Positions 36,881 to 45,913 of a stretch of 64,000 bases of DNA are shown here, in pieces (the stretch's first letter is position 1; each line of letters begins with the position of its first letter). The position numbers and the translations under genes were made by a program. The notes under the pieces were generated by a model, which saw only the letters and a list, made by a program, of their open reading frames with translations, had not been told where the DNA came from and ran no database searches. The DNA is from PGYR01 sp041675005 (GTDB lineage: Bacteria; Bacteroidota; Ignavibacteria; Kapaibacteriales; UBA2268). The stretch covers positions 62,001 to 126,000 of the forward strand of contig JBAYUQ010000001.1 of assembly GCA_041675005.1 (NCBI GenBank), read 5' to 3'.

Positions 36881-37468
36881 TTATTCCTTCAAAACCATAT
36901 CTATACACATAACAGCTGCTAGTATAAGAAGACGAACGGGGTCATTTTGGGGTACAGTTGGTTCTATCTCTAGCATATAGTTGTCGGCACTAGTGAACAA
37001 CTCTCGACCTATCCCAGCCCATTTCTTAGCAACATGAGCTAACTTGACTTCACCTTGACTGAAATCAAAATTCCAGCTTGTCCATTTCCCTTTGAGAGAG
37101 CAAACCACATTATCCGCAGCATCAAGCACATCGAACTTCCCACCAATAGAGAAGAACTTCTGTTTGAAGCGGCCAAATAAGACATCATTCTCATCGAATA
37201 CTTCCACGTTAGACAAGAAAATGGAAATACCTCGCTTTACGGTTAATACCTTTCTTCCATCAGCAGTTTTTATCTCTATATCGAATGGTGTTGCACGCTT
37301 ATAGTCGGTAAATCTAAATATCTTGGTGAATATACCGAGCTTTTCTTCTCTGCAAGTCATAATCATCTGCTGAGTATTCGGGTCGAATATATCGTAGTTA
37401 TTCGCTGCTTTAAATATTCCTCTGTGTTCTTTGACGAAGAATAAGTTTTTATTGAGTATTGGATTCAT
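36881..37468 (-). CDS. Scramblase / LURP-one-like (tubby-fold) protein
   Basis: 195 residues from MNPILNKNLFFVKEHRG. Two repeats of twisted beta strands contain NYDIFDPNTQQMIM and FDVLDAADNVVCSLKGKW, and a hydrophobic C-terminal helix (RLLILAAVMCIDMVL) follows, the layout of bacterial scramblase-like proteins. The function of bacterial members is unclear. I chose ATG 37468, with AGGAACCC upstream, over an ATG 51 bases earlier whose extra residues do not fit the family start. Confidence 0.72.
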   Translation of the reverse strand: MNPILNKNLFFVKEHRGIFKAANNYDIFDPNTQQMIMTCREEKLGIFTKIFRFTDYKRATPFDIEIKTADGRKVLTVKRGISIFLSNVEVFDENDVLFGRFKQKFFSIGGKFDVLDAADNVVCSLKGKWTSWNFDFSQGEVKLAHVAKKWAGIGRELFTSADNYMLEIEPTVPQNDPVRLLILAAVMCIDMVLKE

Positions 37469-37510
37469 TGGGGTTCCTGTGTTAATTATTATCACATTTA
37501 ATGGTAAAAT

Positions 37511-37540
37511 AAAGCTCAATTTACATAAAAATTGAGCTTT
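37511..37540 (-). terminator. Terminator of the 37554 esterase gene
   Basis: AAAGCTCAATTT (37511-37522) pairs with AAATTGAGCTTT (37529-37540). Read on the minus strand it follows the esterase stop and runs into ATTTTA. Part of its sequence (GCTCAATTTACATAA) recurs in the palindromic element at 39131-39210. Confidence 0.75.
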
Positions 37541-37553
37541 AATTGAGATATTT

Positions 37554-38504
37554 CTAATTCGGCAATGTAAATTGCTTCAGCCAATTCCAATTAACTTGTG
37601 CACCAATCATCCAATGATTTTTCCCGTTTGGATATTGATGCGTCAGATCTTTTATATATGCGAAATTGAAATTATTTGTTGTATTGCCATCATTTGGTAC
37701 AAATGTAGCATAGACTACTGTATTAGTATCTCCAGAAATAGTATAATTTGGATTCAAATCAAAGCTTTTTATATGAGTCTGAACTATCTTATATGGTTGG
37801 TATTCAGCTGATGATAATACTTTATCAAATTCTGATAATGGAATAAATGGACCAGTATTCGCAGGACCATAATCTCCATTACCAATTTGAAATAATATTG
37901 GTAATTTTCTTACAGGATTACTCATTGTATCTAAATCGAATAATGCACCACTTTCAACAATTGCAGCAATCTTATCACCCATAAGTATAGATAGTTTGAC
38001 ACACATTTGTCCTCCATTTGAGAATCCCACAAAATAAATCCGTTTAGAATCTATAGTATATTCTTTACCAAGTTCATCAATAATCTGTCTTAGAAATTTG
38101 ATATCATCGGGAGGAGTAACATTTGAACAGTATTCAAAAGAGCAAAATGGTATGCTATTCCATTTTGTAATCTTTTTTTGTCCATCTTCATCGAGAATAC
38201 AATAATTCATGGATGAAGGAAATACGGAAATAAAATTTTCTTTTTCACCCAACTCCTTCCAACCTGAGGTATTATAGAACCTTTCACCATCTCCACCAGT
38301 TCCATGGAGCATAAATACTACTGGAACATCCGATTTACCGTCATAGCTTTCTGGTATGCTTACTATGTATTCTCGTTCAACGTCATCAACAATTGTGGTA
38401 AATTCATTTTTCCCGTTTTTGATAACTGGATCAACAATTTCATCTTTTTTATTACAACCTATAAATACAAATGAAATTGTTAAAAATAGTAATAATTTTT
38501 TCAT
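37554..38504 (-). CDS. PHB-depolymerase-like / feruloyl-esterase-like lipoprotein hydrolase
   Basis: 316 residues from MKKLLLFLTISFVFIGC, whose lipobox (FIGC) makes it a lipoprotein. It has an alpha/beta hydrolase fold: VVFMLHGTGGDGE (oxyanion loop), nucleophile Ser in FVGFSNGGQM, and the last His in GKNHWMIGAQ. This matches the LpqC/PHB depolymerase esterase family, which acts outside the cytoplasm on polyester or feruloyl esters; substrate is not certain. An upstream ATG at 38540 would place 12 extra residues before the signal peptide and is less likely. Confidence 0.85.
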   Translation of the reverse strand: MKKLLLFLTISFVFIGCNKKDEIVDPVIKNGKNEFTTIVDDVEREYIVSIPESYDGKSDVPVVFMLHGTGGDGERFYNTSGWKELGEKENFISVFPSSMNYCILDEDGQKKITKWNSIPFCSFEYCSNVTPPDDIKFLRQIIDELGKEYTIDSKRIYFVGFSNGGQMCVKLSILMGDKIAAIVESGALFDLDTMSNPVRKLPILFQIGNGDYGPANTGPFIPLSEFDKVLSSAEYQPYKIVQTHIKSFDLNPNYTISGDTNTVVYATFVPNDGNTTNNFNFAYIKDLTHQYPNGKNHWMIGAQVNWNWLKQFTLPN

Positions 38505-38635
38505 ACAAATACCTTTATTTATAAAAAGTGAATAAGTCAAATTTATAATTTTTAGTATATATAATCAAGAAAAAAAAACAACCCTGTTACTACTAACTTC
38601 AAGGGGAAAAGGTGGATATAAGCGAAAAATAATTT

Positions 38636-39063
38636 CTAATTTATAATAATTGGGATTGCTTCATTGTTATTTACCAATATAAAAAATACTCCATTTCTGA
38701 TATCCTTATTGCTAATATCAAGCATTGTATATTTTGATAAACGAATTGACCATTGCTATTTATAATTGCAATGCTTCTAATCTCTTCTGAAGATTTTATT
38801 TCTATTATGCTACTTTTTGCAATTGGATTAGGATATACCTTGAACTTTTCATTCTGTTTTAAAACGCTTAATATTCCAGTAGTTGGATAGTATTCATCGG
38901 CACCTGCTGATAATGATCCATATTGTCTAACTTCTCCATCTATATCTGTTTGGGGAAAATCTGAAATGGTTGCTACTACAAAATTATATGCTCCATGTTT
39001 AGAGGTAATATGAAAATTGTAAGGTTGTAAGGATGATAAAGATAGATGAATGTAGGATATTAT
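38636..39063 (-). pseudogene. Remnant of a T9SS-exported protein: C-terminal part with a frameshift
   Basis: On the minus strand one frame reads YNFHITSKHGAYNFVVATIS and on to FKVYPNPIAKSSIIEIKSS, EEIRSIAIINSNGQFVYQ, a clear start of a T9SS CTD. Near 38721-38736 the frame breaks, and the neighbouring frame completes the CTD with TMLDISNKDIRNGVFFILV and NNNEAIPIIIN then TAG at 38636-38638. Upstream, the first frame hits a stop at 39064-39066 with no plausible start, so the N-terminal part and signal peptide are missing. The rest of 38505-39130 holds nothing else I recognise. Confidence 0.72.
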
Positions 39064-39130
39064 TCAAAATTACATTCTTTGTATTTGGTTTAGTTTTAGT
39101 AATTTCTTTTCCTCCTCAAAATATCACTTA

Positions 39131-39210
39131 TTTGTAGCTCATTTGATTCACTTTTGTTGCTCAATTTACATAATATTTGAGCTTTATTTCAAATTATTTT
39201 GAGCTACAAA
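39131..39210. repeat. 80-bp palindromic element with 11-bp inverted ends
   Basis: TTTGTAGCTCA (39131-39141) and TGAGCTACAAA (39200-39210) are perfect inverted ends, and an inner GCTCAA/TTGAGC palindrome lies between. TTA flanks both sides. A degenerate relative lies at 40363-40432, on the other side of terC. It could be a non-autonomous mobile element of MITE type or an elaborate terC terminator. Confidence 0.6.
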
Positions 39211-39221
39211 TTAAAAATAAA

Positions 39222-40226
39222 TTAAGTGTTCTTCTTATTGGAAATGATAGAAGCTAATATAGAAATGATTAATACCGAACCAATTATAGCTAATGAGATG
39301 GTAGAATGAAAATGATAAAATGGCATTATCAGCATTTTAACACCTATAAATGATAATATTACAGCTAAACCATAGTTGAGTTTGGAGAACATATCCATAG
39401 AATTTGCTAATAAGAAGTAAAGGGATCTAAGACCTAGAATTGCAAAAATATTAGAAGTGTATAGTATGAAAGGATCATCTGGTGCTATAGCAAATATAGC
39501 AGGGATGCTATCTACAGCAAATATTAGATCTGTCAATTCTATCACAGTAATTGCAACAAATAGAGGGGTTACCATTTTAATACCATTCTGAACCGTAAAA
39601 AATTTATCACCATCAAAATGCGCACTAACTTTATAAAATTTATGTACAAGTTTGACTGCAAAATTGTTTGACATATCTTTTTCTTCTTCCATATCATGAC
39701 TTCCCCAAGATTTTATTCCGGCGAGAATTAAGAAGAATCCAAAAATAGTTAATACCAAATTAATCTGTCTAATGTCACCTTGTGAATCTAAGCCTAAAAA
39801 TGGTGCATTGACATAAGTTAGTTTTATTAATTCGACACCTGCAAAGATAAAAATAGCTCTAAATACCAAGGCACCAATAACTCCCCAAAAGAGGACCTTG
39901 TGTTGGTATTTTTTAGGTATTTGGAAGAATTTGAAAACTAATATAAAGACGAAAAGATTATCGACCGAAAGTGCTTTTTCTATCCAATATGCAGCTTGAA
40001 ATCGTGAAAAATTGTCTGTTGTCCCTTGTGGATGGTCTAATAGATAATATATAACACCGCTAAAAACCATGGATAATGAAATCCATACTAATGACCAAAT
40101 GAGTGCTTCTTTATTTCTGACTTCGTGCGCCTTTTTATTAAAGACACCTAAATCGAGTAACAGCATGAAAAAAATGATTATTACGAATCCGGCAAGAATG
40201 CCAGGGTGGTTGAAGAGATGATCCAT
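39222..40226 (-). CDS. TerC/Alx-family integral membrane protein
   Basis: 334 residues, about nine hydrophobic helices. Signatures: DLGVFNKKAHEV, the acidic WIEKALSVDNLFVF and ELTDLIFAVDSIPAIFAI, which are the metal-binding-type motifs of TerC/Alx. Family members export manganese or support metal loading of secreted enzymes. No manganese riboswitch of the yybP-ykoY type is visible in the 264 bases upstream. Confidence 0.92.
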   Translation of the reverse strand: MDHLFNHPGILAGFVIIIFFMLLLDLGVFNKKAHEVRNKEALIWSLVWISLSMVFSGVIYYLLDHPQGTTDNFSRFQAAYWIEKALSVDNLFVFILVFKFFQIPKKYQHKVLFWGVIGALVFRAIFIFAGVELIKLTYVNAPFLGLDSQGDIRQINLVLTIFGFFLILAGIKSWGSHDMEEEKDMSNNFAVKLVHKFYKVSAHFDGDKFFTVQNGIKMVTPLFVAITVIELTDLIFAVDSIPAIFAIAPDDPFILYTSNIFAILGLRSLYFLLANSMDMFSKLNYGLAVILSFIGVKMLIMPFYHFHSTISLAIIGSVLIISILASIISNKKNT

Positions 40227-40362
40227 TCTGTATTATTTTTAAGCCTATAACTGAAATTTTCAGTTTATTTTGTTGGTAATAATTTATTTAAAGGAATTCA
40301 AATAATTTGATTTGATGAAATTTATAAATATAATTTCTTATTAATTAAGCTTTTTAATCTGT

Positions 40363-40432
40363 ATCTCATTTGATCCACTTTTGTAATACAAATTACACAA
40401 AAAATGAGTTTTATTTCAAATAAATTTTGGCT
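40363..40432. repeat. Degenerate copy of the 39131-39210 element
   Basis: CTCATTTGATCCACTTTTGT and TTTTATTTCAAAT match CTCATTTGATTCACTTTTGT and CTTTATTTCAAAT at 39131-39210, at about three bases in four. The inverted ends are not preserved here. Confidence 0.5.
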
Positions 40433-40434
40433 TC

Positions 40435-40464
40435 AAAAAAAAAGACTACCTTGTGAGTAGTCTT
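40435..40464 (-). terminator. Terminator of clpP
   Basis: Read on the minus strand, AAGACTAC (40457-40464 complement) pairs with GTAGTCTT around a 7-base loop and runs into nine T residues. It begins 27 bases after the clpP stop. Confidence 0.88.
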
Positions 40465-40490
40465 CCTAAATATTCAAATGATAATAAATC

Positions 40491-41048
40491 CTATACCATC
40501 TTGTCAATCATCTTGTCAACGATTCCGTAAGCTACTGATTCTTCAGCTGACATCCAGAAATCACGATTGAAATCAGCCATAATCTTATCAAAAGATTGAC
40601 CACAATTATCGGCTAATATCTGAGCACTTTGCTCTTTTGTTTTGATTATCTCATTCATCTGTATTTCCATATCTGCTGATTTACCTCTGGCACCACCGCT
40701 TGGCTGGTGTATCATTACTCTAGCGTGTGGCAATACGAATCTTCTACCTTTTTCACCAGCTGATAGCAATATAGACCCCATTGAAGCTGCTAATCCAGTT
40801 GCTATAGTCGATACAGGGCTTGAAATCGCTTTCATAGTGTCATATATAGCAAATCCAGCAGTTACGTATCCACCAGGGCTGTTGATTATCAGTTGTATCT
40901 CTTTACCCGGCTCTTCCATTTCTAAGTATAGCAATCTATCTATTATGTGCTTAGCCGAATCATCATCTACTTCACTCCATAGGAATATCTTGCGGTCAGC
41001 TAATATTTTACTGTCTATTTTATCTTGTACTTTTTGGTTGTTGCTCAT
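40491..41048 (-). CDS. clpP: ATP-dependent Clp protease proteolytic subunit
   Basis: 185 residues. Catalytic Ser89 in TGLAASMGS, His114 in VMIHQPSGG and Asp163 in NRDFWMSAEE. It forms the peptidase barrel used by ClpX or ClpA/C. The N terminus (SKILADRKIFLWSEVDD) differs from the canonical axial-loop wording and resembles the second ClpP type seen in genomes with two clpP genes. No clpX follows, consistent with an additional subunit encoded apart; that is inference. Confidence 0.93.
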   Translation of the reverse strand: MSNNQKVQDKIDSKILADRKIFLWSEVDDDSAKHIIDRLLYLEMEEPGKEIQLIINSPGGYVTAGFAIYDTMKAISSPVSTIATGLAASMGSILLSAGEKGRRFVLPHARVMIHQPSGGARGKSADMEIQMNEIIKTKEQSAQILADNCGQSFDKIMADFNRDFWMSAEESVAYGIVDKMIDKMV

Positions 41049-41145
41049 TTTTCTAGTTTTTATGATTTTTAAAAATATAATTTACGAATTAACTCATTAA
41101 ATACTGACAACTAATATTTTTAGTGTTTTTTGTGGGGAAGTATCA

Positions 41146-41571
41146 TCACTCATCAATATTCATAATATCAATATACTCTTTCAATTCTAATGCCCTTGAT
41201 TTTATTAACTTCAGCTTATCCAAAGCTGCCATTAAAATATACATCGTTCCGACTTTAGATAGATATATCTCATTAATTAGCTTAAATTCATTCTCTTTAT
41301 AGACTAACCAATATTGATGAGATTTTTTTAAATAGTTTTTTTTATCATCATCTAATTTAGAAATTAATTCATTGTAATTTTTGTTTAACTCTAATTTCCA
41401 GCTGTCCGTAGCAATATATACACAATCCAACATTGCTTGAGTAGAGTAGTTACTATCTAAATCCAAGCATATTTTCATTTCAGCTTCAATTGGATGAATT
41501 ATTTCAGTAGAATCTTGCGAAATGGCTGGGATATAAATAAGAAGAAATAAGAGTATAATATTTTTCATCAT
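41146..41571 (-). CDS. Exported LprI-like (DUF1311) protein
   Basis: 141 residues with a signal peptide (KNIILLFLLIYIPAISQ). The mature protein has two Cys (MKICLDL, MLDCVYIATDSWKLELNKNY), the YNELISKLDDDKK helix and WLVYKENEF, the pattern of the LprI N-terminal / DUF1311 domain. Members include lysozyme inhibitors; activity here is unproven. Its ATG overlaps the stop of the 41568 gene by four bases, so the two are co-translated. Confidence 0.78.
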   Translation of the reverse strand: MMKNIILLFLLIYIPAISQDSTEIIHPIEAEMKICLDLDSNYSTQAMLDCVYIATDSWKLELNKNYNELISKLDDDKKNYLKKSHQYWLVYKENEFKLINEIYLSKVGTMYILMAALDKLKLIKSRALELKEYIDIMNIDE

Positions 41572-42221
41572 TCCTCAATAGGGTCGTAATTTTTATAAAA
41601 CGGAAAACCTTCTTCTTGAATCGAATCAAATTTTGAGAAAGACACTTCACCATTCCTGTCATAAATAGTTAACCCTCGTTCAAATCCATTAATATCTATC
41701 GATGCTAATTCAATTAGTGTATCTACTTCAAGAGATAGAAAGTACTGAGTTGTGCCTCCATGAAAAGCCCATCCTGTATAATTATCAAATTCAACATTGT
41801 ATTTCAAGTTAGGGTAATCACTTGAGTTTTTTATATGAATGAAGTTGTTTGAAACTGAATCGAAAACAAAAAGTTCTCTTAATTCATTTGCTCCTTTAGC
41901 AGCTAAAAATGGTACATAACTGAAATCCAAAAAACCGTCAGAATTAAAATCTTCAAGCTTTGGGAAATTTATATGGGTCTGGTTTCTTTCAGATTCAAAC
42001 CTAAACACCTCCTCCCAATAATTTATTTCTTTTTTTAAAAAAATAATTTTTACCCAATGATCTTTATCTGGTTTTAATCCATATCTTAAAAATTCAACTT
42101 TAAAAGAAAGATTTTGATTTATTGATATACTATCAACAAATGATTCAAAAATCTTCTCATCTTGAGTAAAACTTGTTGAATAAAGGGCTATTAATATGAG
42201 TATTGTTAAAGCAAATCGCAT
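41568..42221 (-). CDS. Exported XAC2610-like protein
   Basis: 217 residues. Signal peptide (RFALTILILIALYSTSFTQ), then beta strands with LEDFNSDGFLDFSYVP, a calcium-loop-like D-x-N-x-D-G-x-x-D motif, and ELRELFVFDSVSNNFI. This resembles the XAC2610-type family of small exported proteins. It forms a two-gene unit with the LprI-like gene; the pair could act together in the cell envelope. Confidence 0.7.
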   Translation of the reverse strand: MRFALTILILIALYSTSFTQDEKIFESFVDSISINQNLSFKVEFLRYGLKPDKDHWVKIIFLKKEINYWEEVFRFESERNQTHINFPKLEDFNSDGFLDFSYVPFLAAKGANELRELFVFDSVSNNFIHIKNSSDYPNLKYNVEFDNYTGWAFHGGTTQYFLSLEVDTLIELASIDINGFERGLTIYDRNGEVSFSKFDSIQEEGFPFYKNYDPIEE

Positions 42222-42241
42222 AAGTTTTATTTCAAATATAC

Positions 42242-42270
42242 AAAAAAAAAGACCATTCTCTCGAATAGCC
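42242..42270 (-). terminator. Terminator of the E1 gene
   Basis: On the minus strand GGCTATTC, loop GAGA, GAATGGTC (two G-T pairs) then nine T residues, 32 bases after the dehydrogenase stop. Confidence 0.82.
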
Positions 42271-42302
42271 TTTTTCCAATTTCAATAATAATCAGAATAA
42301 TC

Positions 42303-44423
42303 TTAATAGTTAAGTAATTCTAATAGTATATCATATACCTTGTCTTCTGATGGTAATACATCATTCTCGTAGTTCGGGTGATAAGGAATATGCGAATCTT
42401 TGGCAGTTAATTTCTTAACAGGTGCATCCAAATACTCGAAGCACTGGTCAGAGATTTCTGATATTATATTACCAGAAACGCTCGTAGTCATAGTATCTTC
42501 GTGTACTACTAATGCTCTATTAGTTTTCTTAACTGATTCACATACAGCTTCCACATCCCAAGGAACGATAGTCCTAAGATCGATAATCTCAACAGTTTTA
42601 CCTGTCTCTTTTTCTATTCTCTTTACAGCATTAACACTGTCTTTTACTCCCATACCGTAAGTGATGATAGTAGCGTCGTTTCCTTCTTTTACTATTCTCG
42701 CTTTACCGAAAGGTAATAAGTAGTTTTCATCAGGTTCTACAGTCTTTGCGAACGGTAATCTGTACATACCTTTGTGTTCACAGAAGATAACAGGGTCTTG
42801 CAATCTACAAGCAGTTTTCAATAGACCTTTCGCATCTGCCGCATTCGATGGATAAGCTATAAGCAATCCAGGAATGTGAGAGAATATTGATTCTATATTT
42901 TGTGAGTGACATAGACCACCGTGTATATATCCACCAACAGCAACTCTAGTTACAACAGCAGCAGAGAAACCACCGTTTGAACGGAATCTCATTGCCGATA
43001 CTTCATTTTTGTATTGCATGAATGCTGGCCAGATATAGTCACCGAATTGAATCTCGATTACTGGTTTCCAACCTTTGACAGCCATACCAACAGCAGTACC
43101 TACTATAGATGCTTCAGCTAATGGAGAGTTGAATACTCTTTCAGTTCCAAATGCATCGCTTAGCCCTCTAGTAGCAGTGAATACACCACCTTTACCATCT
43201 TCTACGTCTTCGCCATAGATTACCATTTTATCATTTAGTGCCATTTCTTCGTGCAATGCGTGATTAATAGCATCTACTAATACAGCTTCGTTCTCACCAG
43301 TTGGCTCACTTGTAGCATAAGGCAAATCACGAGTACTCAAATCAGCGAAGTTTTCTTTAATTGAGTCAGCTGGATCTGGATCTTCTTGTTCCAAAGCCCA
43401 ATCTGCTGCTTCAAATAATTCTTTTTTAACATCAGCCCACATTTTATCAATTTCTTTTTGTGTAGCTATTTTGTCTTTTATCAACTGTGCAGATAGTATT
43501 TTGATACAGTCTTTATCATCAGATTCTTTCTCCAATTCATCCATATCACGATATTTTCTTTGATCATCAGAAGAAGAGTGAGATAATAATCTAACTACAT
43601 CTGCATGTATCAAAGCAGGTCCTTTGCCAGCTCTCATCCATTCGATAGCTTCTTCAGCAGCTTTCACAGATTCAAAATAATCTGTTCCATCTACTCTGAT
43701 TTTTTTCAAGTTTTCATATTTATCGAAAGCATCAGAGATGTCGCCACCCATTGTTTGATCTTTCTTTCTTACCGAGATAGCGTATTTGTTATCTTGGATA
43801 CAGAATAGTACAGGTAACTTAGCTCTATTTGCCCAGTTCACAGCTTCGTAGAACTCACCTTGTGAAGTAGTTCCTTCACCTGATGCAACATATACGAACT
43901 GATCGCCACCTTCTTTCTTGATTGCAAGCGCAGTACCAGTAGCGTTTAGGAACTGAGTACCTGTAGGTGAAGATTGAGTTGGGAAGTTTAATCTTGGATT
44001 ACCAAAGTGACCCGGCATCTGACGGCCGCCAGTTGCTGGACAATCTTTCTTAGCAAATGCAAGTAGGAAATACTCATTCATAGTCATTCCTTTTGCATAA
44101 GTGATAGCCATATCACGATAGTATGTCCAACCCCAATCGTCTTCTCTCATACGAAGACCAATTGCAGTTTGGATACATTCGTGACCACTAACTCCGATGT
44201 GGAAGAATGATTTACCTTGCTTTACGAATCCTAAGTGTATGTTGTCTGTTGTTCTTGCTGTAATCATATTACGCAAGGCACCCATCAAATGAGCTTTATC
44301 CATTTTCATATTTTTTGAAGTTGCTACCTTTTTAGTAGCAGTCTTTTTAGCTGTCGTTGCTTTCGATTTAGTGCTTTTCGTTTTGACTGAAGCTTTTTTT
44401 GTGCTATTTTTTTTAGCCGCCAT
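42303..44423 (-). CDS. 2-oxo acid dehydrogenase E1, alpha and beta subunits fused
   Basis: 706 residues. Residues 1 to about 40 are almost only Lys, Ala, Thr and Ser. About 45-360 is the E1 alpha half with MPGHFGNPRLNFPTQSSPTG and the thiamine-diphosphate motif ASGEGTTSQGEFYEAVNWAN in part ... QDNKYAIS. About 375-700 is the E1 beta half with YGEDVEDGKGGVFTATRGL, NSPLAEASIVGTAVGMA, EIQFGDYIWPAF and HEDTMTTS. It decarboxylates pyruvate or branched-chain 2-oxo acids. Fused E1 forms are known in this phylum; which substrate is used cannot be told. No E2 or E3 gene is adjacent. Confidence 0.92.
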   Translation of the reverse strand: MAAKKNSTKKASVKTKSTKSKATTAKKTATKKVATSKNMKMDKAHLMGALRNMITARTTDNIHLGFVKQGKSFFHIGVSGHECIQTAIGLRMREDDWGWTYYRDMAITYAKGMTMNEYFLLAFAKKDCPATGGRQMPGHFGNPRLNFPTQSSPTGTQFLNATGTALAIKKEGGDQFVYVASGEGTTSQGEFYEAVNWANRAKLPVLFCIQDNKYAISVRKKDQTMGGDISDAFDKYENLKKIRVDGTDYFESVKAAEEAIEWMRAGKGPALIHADVVRLLSHSSSDDQRKYRDMDELEKESDDKDCIKILSAQLIKDKIATQKEIDKMWADVKKELFEAADWALEQEDPDPADSIKENFADLSTRDLPYATSEPTGENEAVLVDAINHALHEEMALNDKMVIYGEDVEDGKGGVFTATRGLSDAFGTERVFNSPLAEASIVGTAVGMAVKGWKPVIEIQFGDYIWPAFMQYKNEVSAMRFRSNGGFSAAVVTRVAVGGYIHGGLCHSQNIESIFSHIPGLLIAYPSNAADAKGLLKTACRLQDPVIFCEHKGMYRLPFAKTVEPDENYLLPFGKARIVKEGNDATIITYGMGVKDSVNAVKRIEKETGKTVEIIDLRTIVPWDVEAVCESVKKTNRALVVHEDTMTTSVSGNIISEISDQCFEYLDAPVKKLTAKDSHIPYHPNYENDVLPSEDKVYDILLELLNY

Positions 44424-44528
44424 GCTTTACTCACCAAATTTTAATTAATATTTTTCTTATTCTTGTTTTATACAATTTCACAATTTACAATTTTAACATC
44501 TCAATTAAAAAATCTTATTTGTTAATTT

Positions 44529-45617
44529 ATGATTAAACTTTACGGTAACCAAAAAATTTACAACTTGCTAACTAACGCAAGTACCAATAATTCTATTGCA
44601 TCGACATATCTTTTTTATGGGCCTAAGGGCGTAGGAAAGGAAGCTGTTGCACTAAAATTTGCATCTATTGTTAACCAAATTGATGAATCAAGGTGGCTTA
44701 ACTCCTCTAATATCACTTATCTTCATAAAACTCCTGCTAATAAGTCAACTAAGAAAGCAGAGAACTTTTATGATAATTTTCCGAATGATGTAGTGGAGAA
44801 TATAAAAGAGGAATTAGAAAAAAAACAATCTAATCCTTATTATAGCATTGAGATAGCTAATGCTTCACAGATTAGGATAGATTCTATTCGTATTCTAAGA
44901 AAAAAGTTATCGACATCAAGTTCAAGTGGTAGGCGATTTGTAATAGTTTCTGATGCTGATACTATGAATCCAGCTGCTGCTAACTCTTTTTTGAAGACAT
45001 TAGAAGAACCAAACCCCGATACTACGATAATTTTAATAGCTGATAATATCAACTCAATGCTACCTACAATTCTTTCAAGGGCACAGAAATTGAAATTTGC
45101 ACCTTTGACAAATGAAGAATTGAATGAGTATTTGGCAGATAATTATCCAGAACTGACTGAAGAGAAAAGAAGTATAATTACTTCTTTTTCTCAAGGGTCA
45201 ATTAGTAATGCAATTGATTTTATAGACCAAGATATTAGTCTTTTGGTTGAGGCTACTATTAATTTGCTTCGAGCATCATTGCAAAAATCTGGTTATCGTA
45301 TATTATTATCAGAAAGAGTGGGTGAGTTAACTAAGTTAAGAGATAAGAATCTAATAATAACAGCTCTAAAGCTTTTGCAACGGTGGCTACAAGATGCACT
45401 ACATCTGAGCAATGGCGAAGATAAACTAATAGTGAACATTAGCACTATTGACTCAATTAGGAAGTTCGCTAATTATTACGACAAAGCTAATTATTTCAAA
45501 GCGTTCGATTATATCGAACAGGCAATAGTAAAGGTTAACCGAAACGTAAGTTCCGACCTTTTGCTTATAGACTTATTCTTGAAATTGAGGAATGAATTCC
45601 TAGGGTCAAAGCTCTAG
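44529..45617 (+). CDS. holB: DNA polymerase III delta' subunit-like clamp-loader ATPase
   Basis: 362 residues. Walker A is YGPKGVGKEAVALKFA. Sensor 1-type PNPDTTIILIADNINSMLPTILSRAQKL in parts (the SRA/SRC motif) and the preceding DADTMNPAAANSFLKTLEEP match HolB/DnaX family members. It helps load the sliding clamp in replication. The long insert at about residues 60-100 and the altered Walker B are unusual but common in delta'. Converges with FmdB, overlapping by four bases. Confidence 0.85.
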   Translation: MIKLYGNQKIYNLLTNASTNNSIASTYLFYGPKGVGKEAVALKFASIVNQIDESRWLNSSNITYLHKTPANKSTKKAENFYDNFPNDVVENIKEELEKKQSNPYYSIEIANASQIRIDSIRILRKKLSTSSSSGRRFVIVSDADTMNPAAANSFLKTLEEPNPDTTIILIADNINSMLPTILSRAQKLKFAPLTNEELNEYLADNYPELTEEKRSIITSFSQGSISNAIDFIDQDISLLVEATINLLRASLQKSGYRILLSERVGELTKLRDKNLIITALKLLQRWLQDALHLSNGEDKLIVNISTIDSIRKFANYYDKANYFKAFDYIEQAIVKVNRNVSSDLLLIDLFLKLRNEFLGSKL

Positions 45618-45847
45618 TCTTTGCTGTCTGGGCTTCCAGATTTCTTTACATAATCAGTTTCGTAGAATCCGGTGCCTTTTAGCATAACACCTATTCCGGT
45701 GCCAATTTTTCTACGTATTTTCTTAGGTTTGTTAGCATCGAAACCCTTCACATCTTCTGGCCAAAACTCTAAAGCATTTGAGTTAATACCTTGGATGTAT
45801 TCGAACTCCTCACCAGTCTCGTCACATATATAAACATAAGTAGGCAT
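45614..45847 (-). CDS. FmdB-like small protein with lost zinc-ribbon cysteines
   Basis: 77 residues. The opening MPTYVYICDETGEEFEYIQG and the tail KIRRKIGTGIGVMLKGTGFYETDYVKKS follow the FmdB family outline (MPTYEYxCxxCGHxFE ... KGSGFYxTDY). The second Cys of the first pair and both Cys of the second pair are absent, so a zinc ribbon cannot form in the usual way. Length and ends are intact. It may keep only the fold. Confidence 0.78.
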   Translation of the reverse strand: MPTYVYICDETGEEFEYIQGINSNALEFWPEDVKGFDANKPKKIRRKIGTGIGVMLKGTGFYETDYVKKSGSPDSKD

Positions 45848-45913
45848 ATCAAAACAATTCAGATAATTAATAAAAATACAGTTACAATAATAAGTAAAAT
45901 CCGTCTATCAATA

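Noticed and set aside
40227..40490. Manganese riboswitch (yybP-ykoY) before terC.
   Set aside because: No matching paired elements seen; the gap holds only the degenerate repeat and the clpP terminator.
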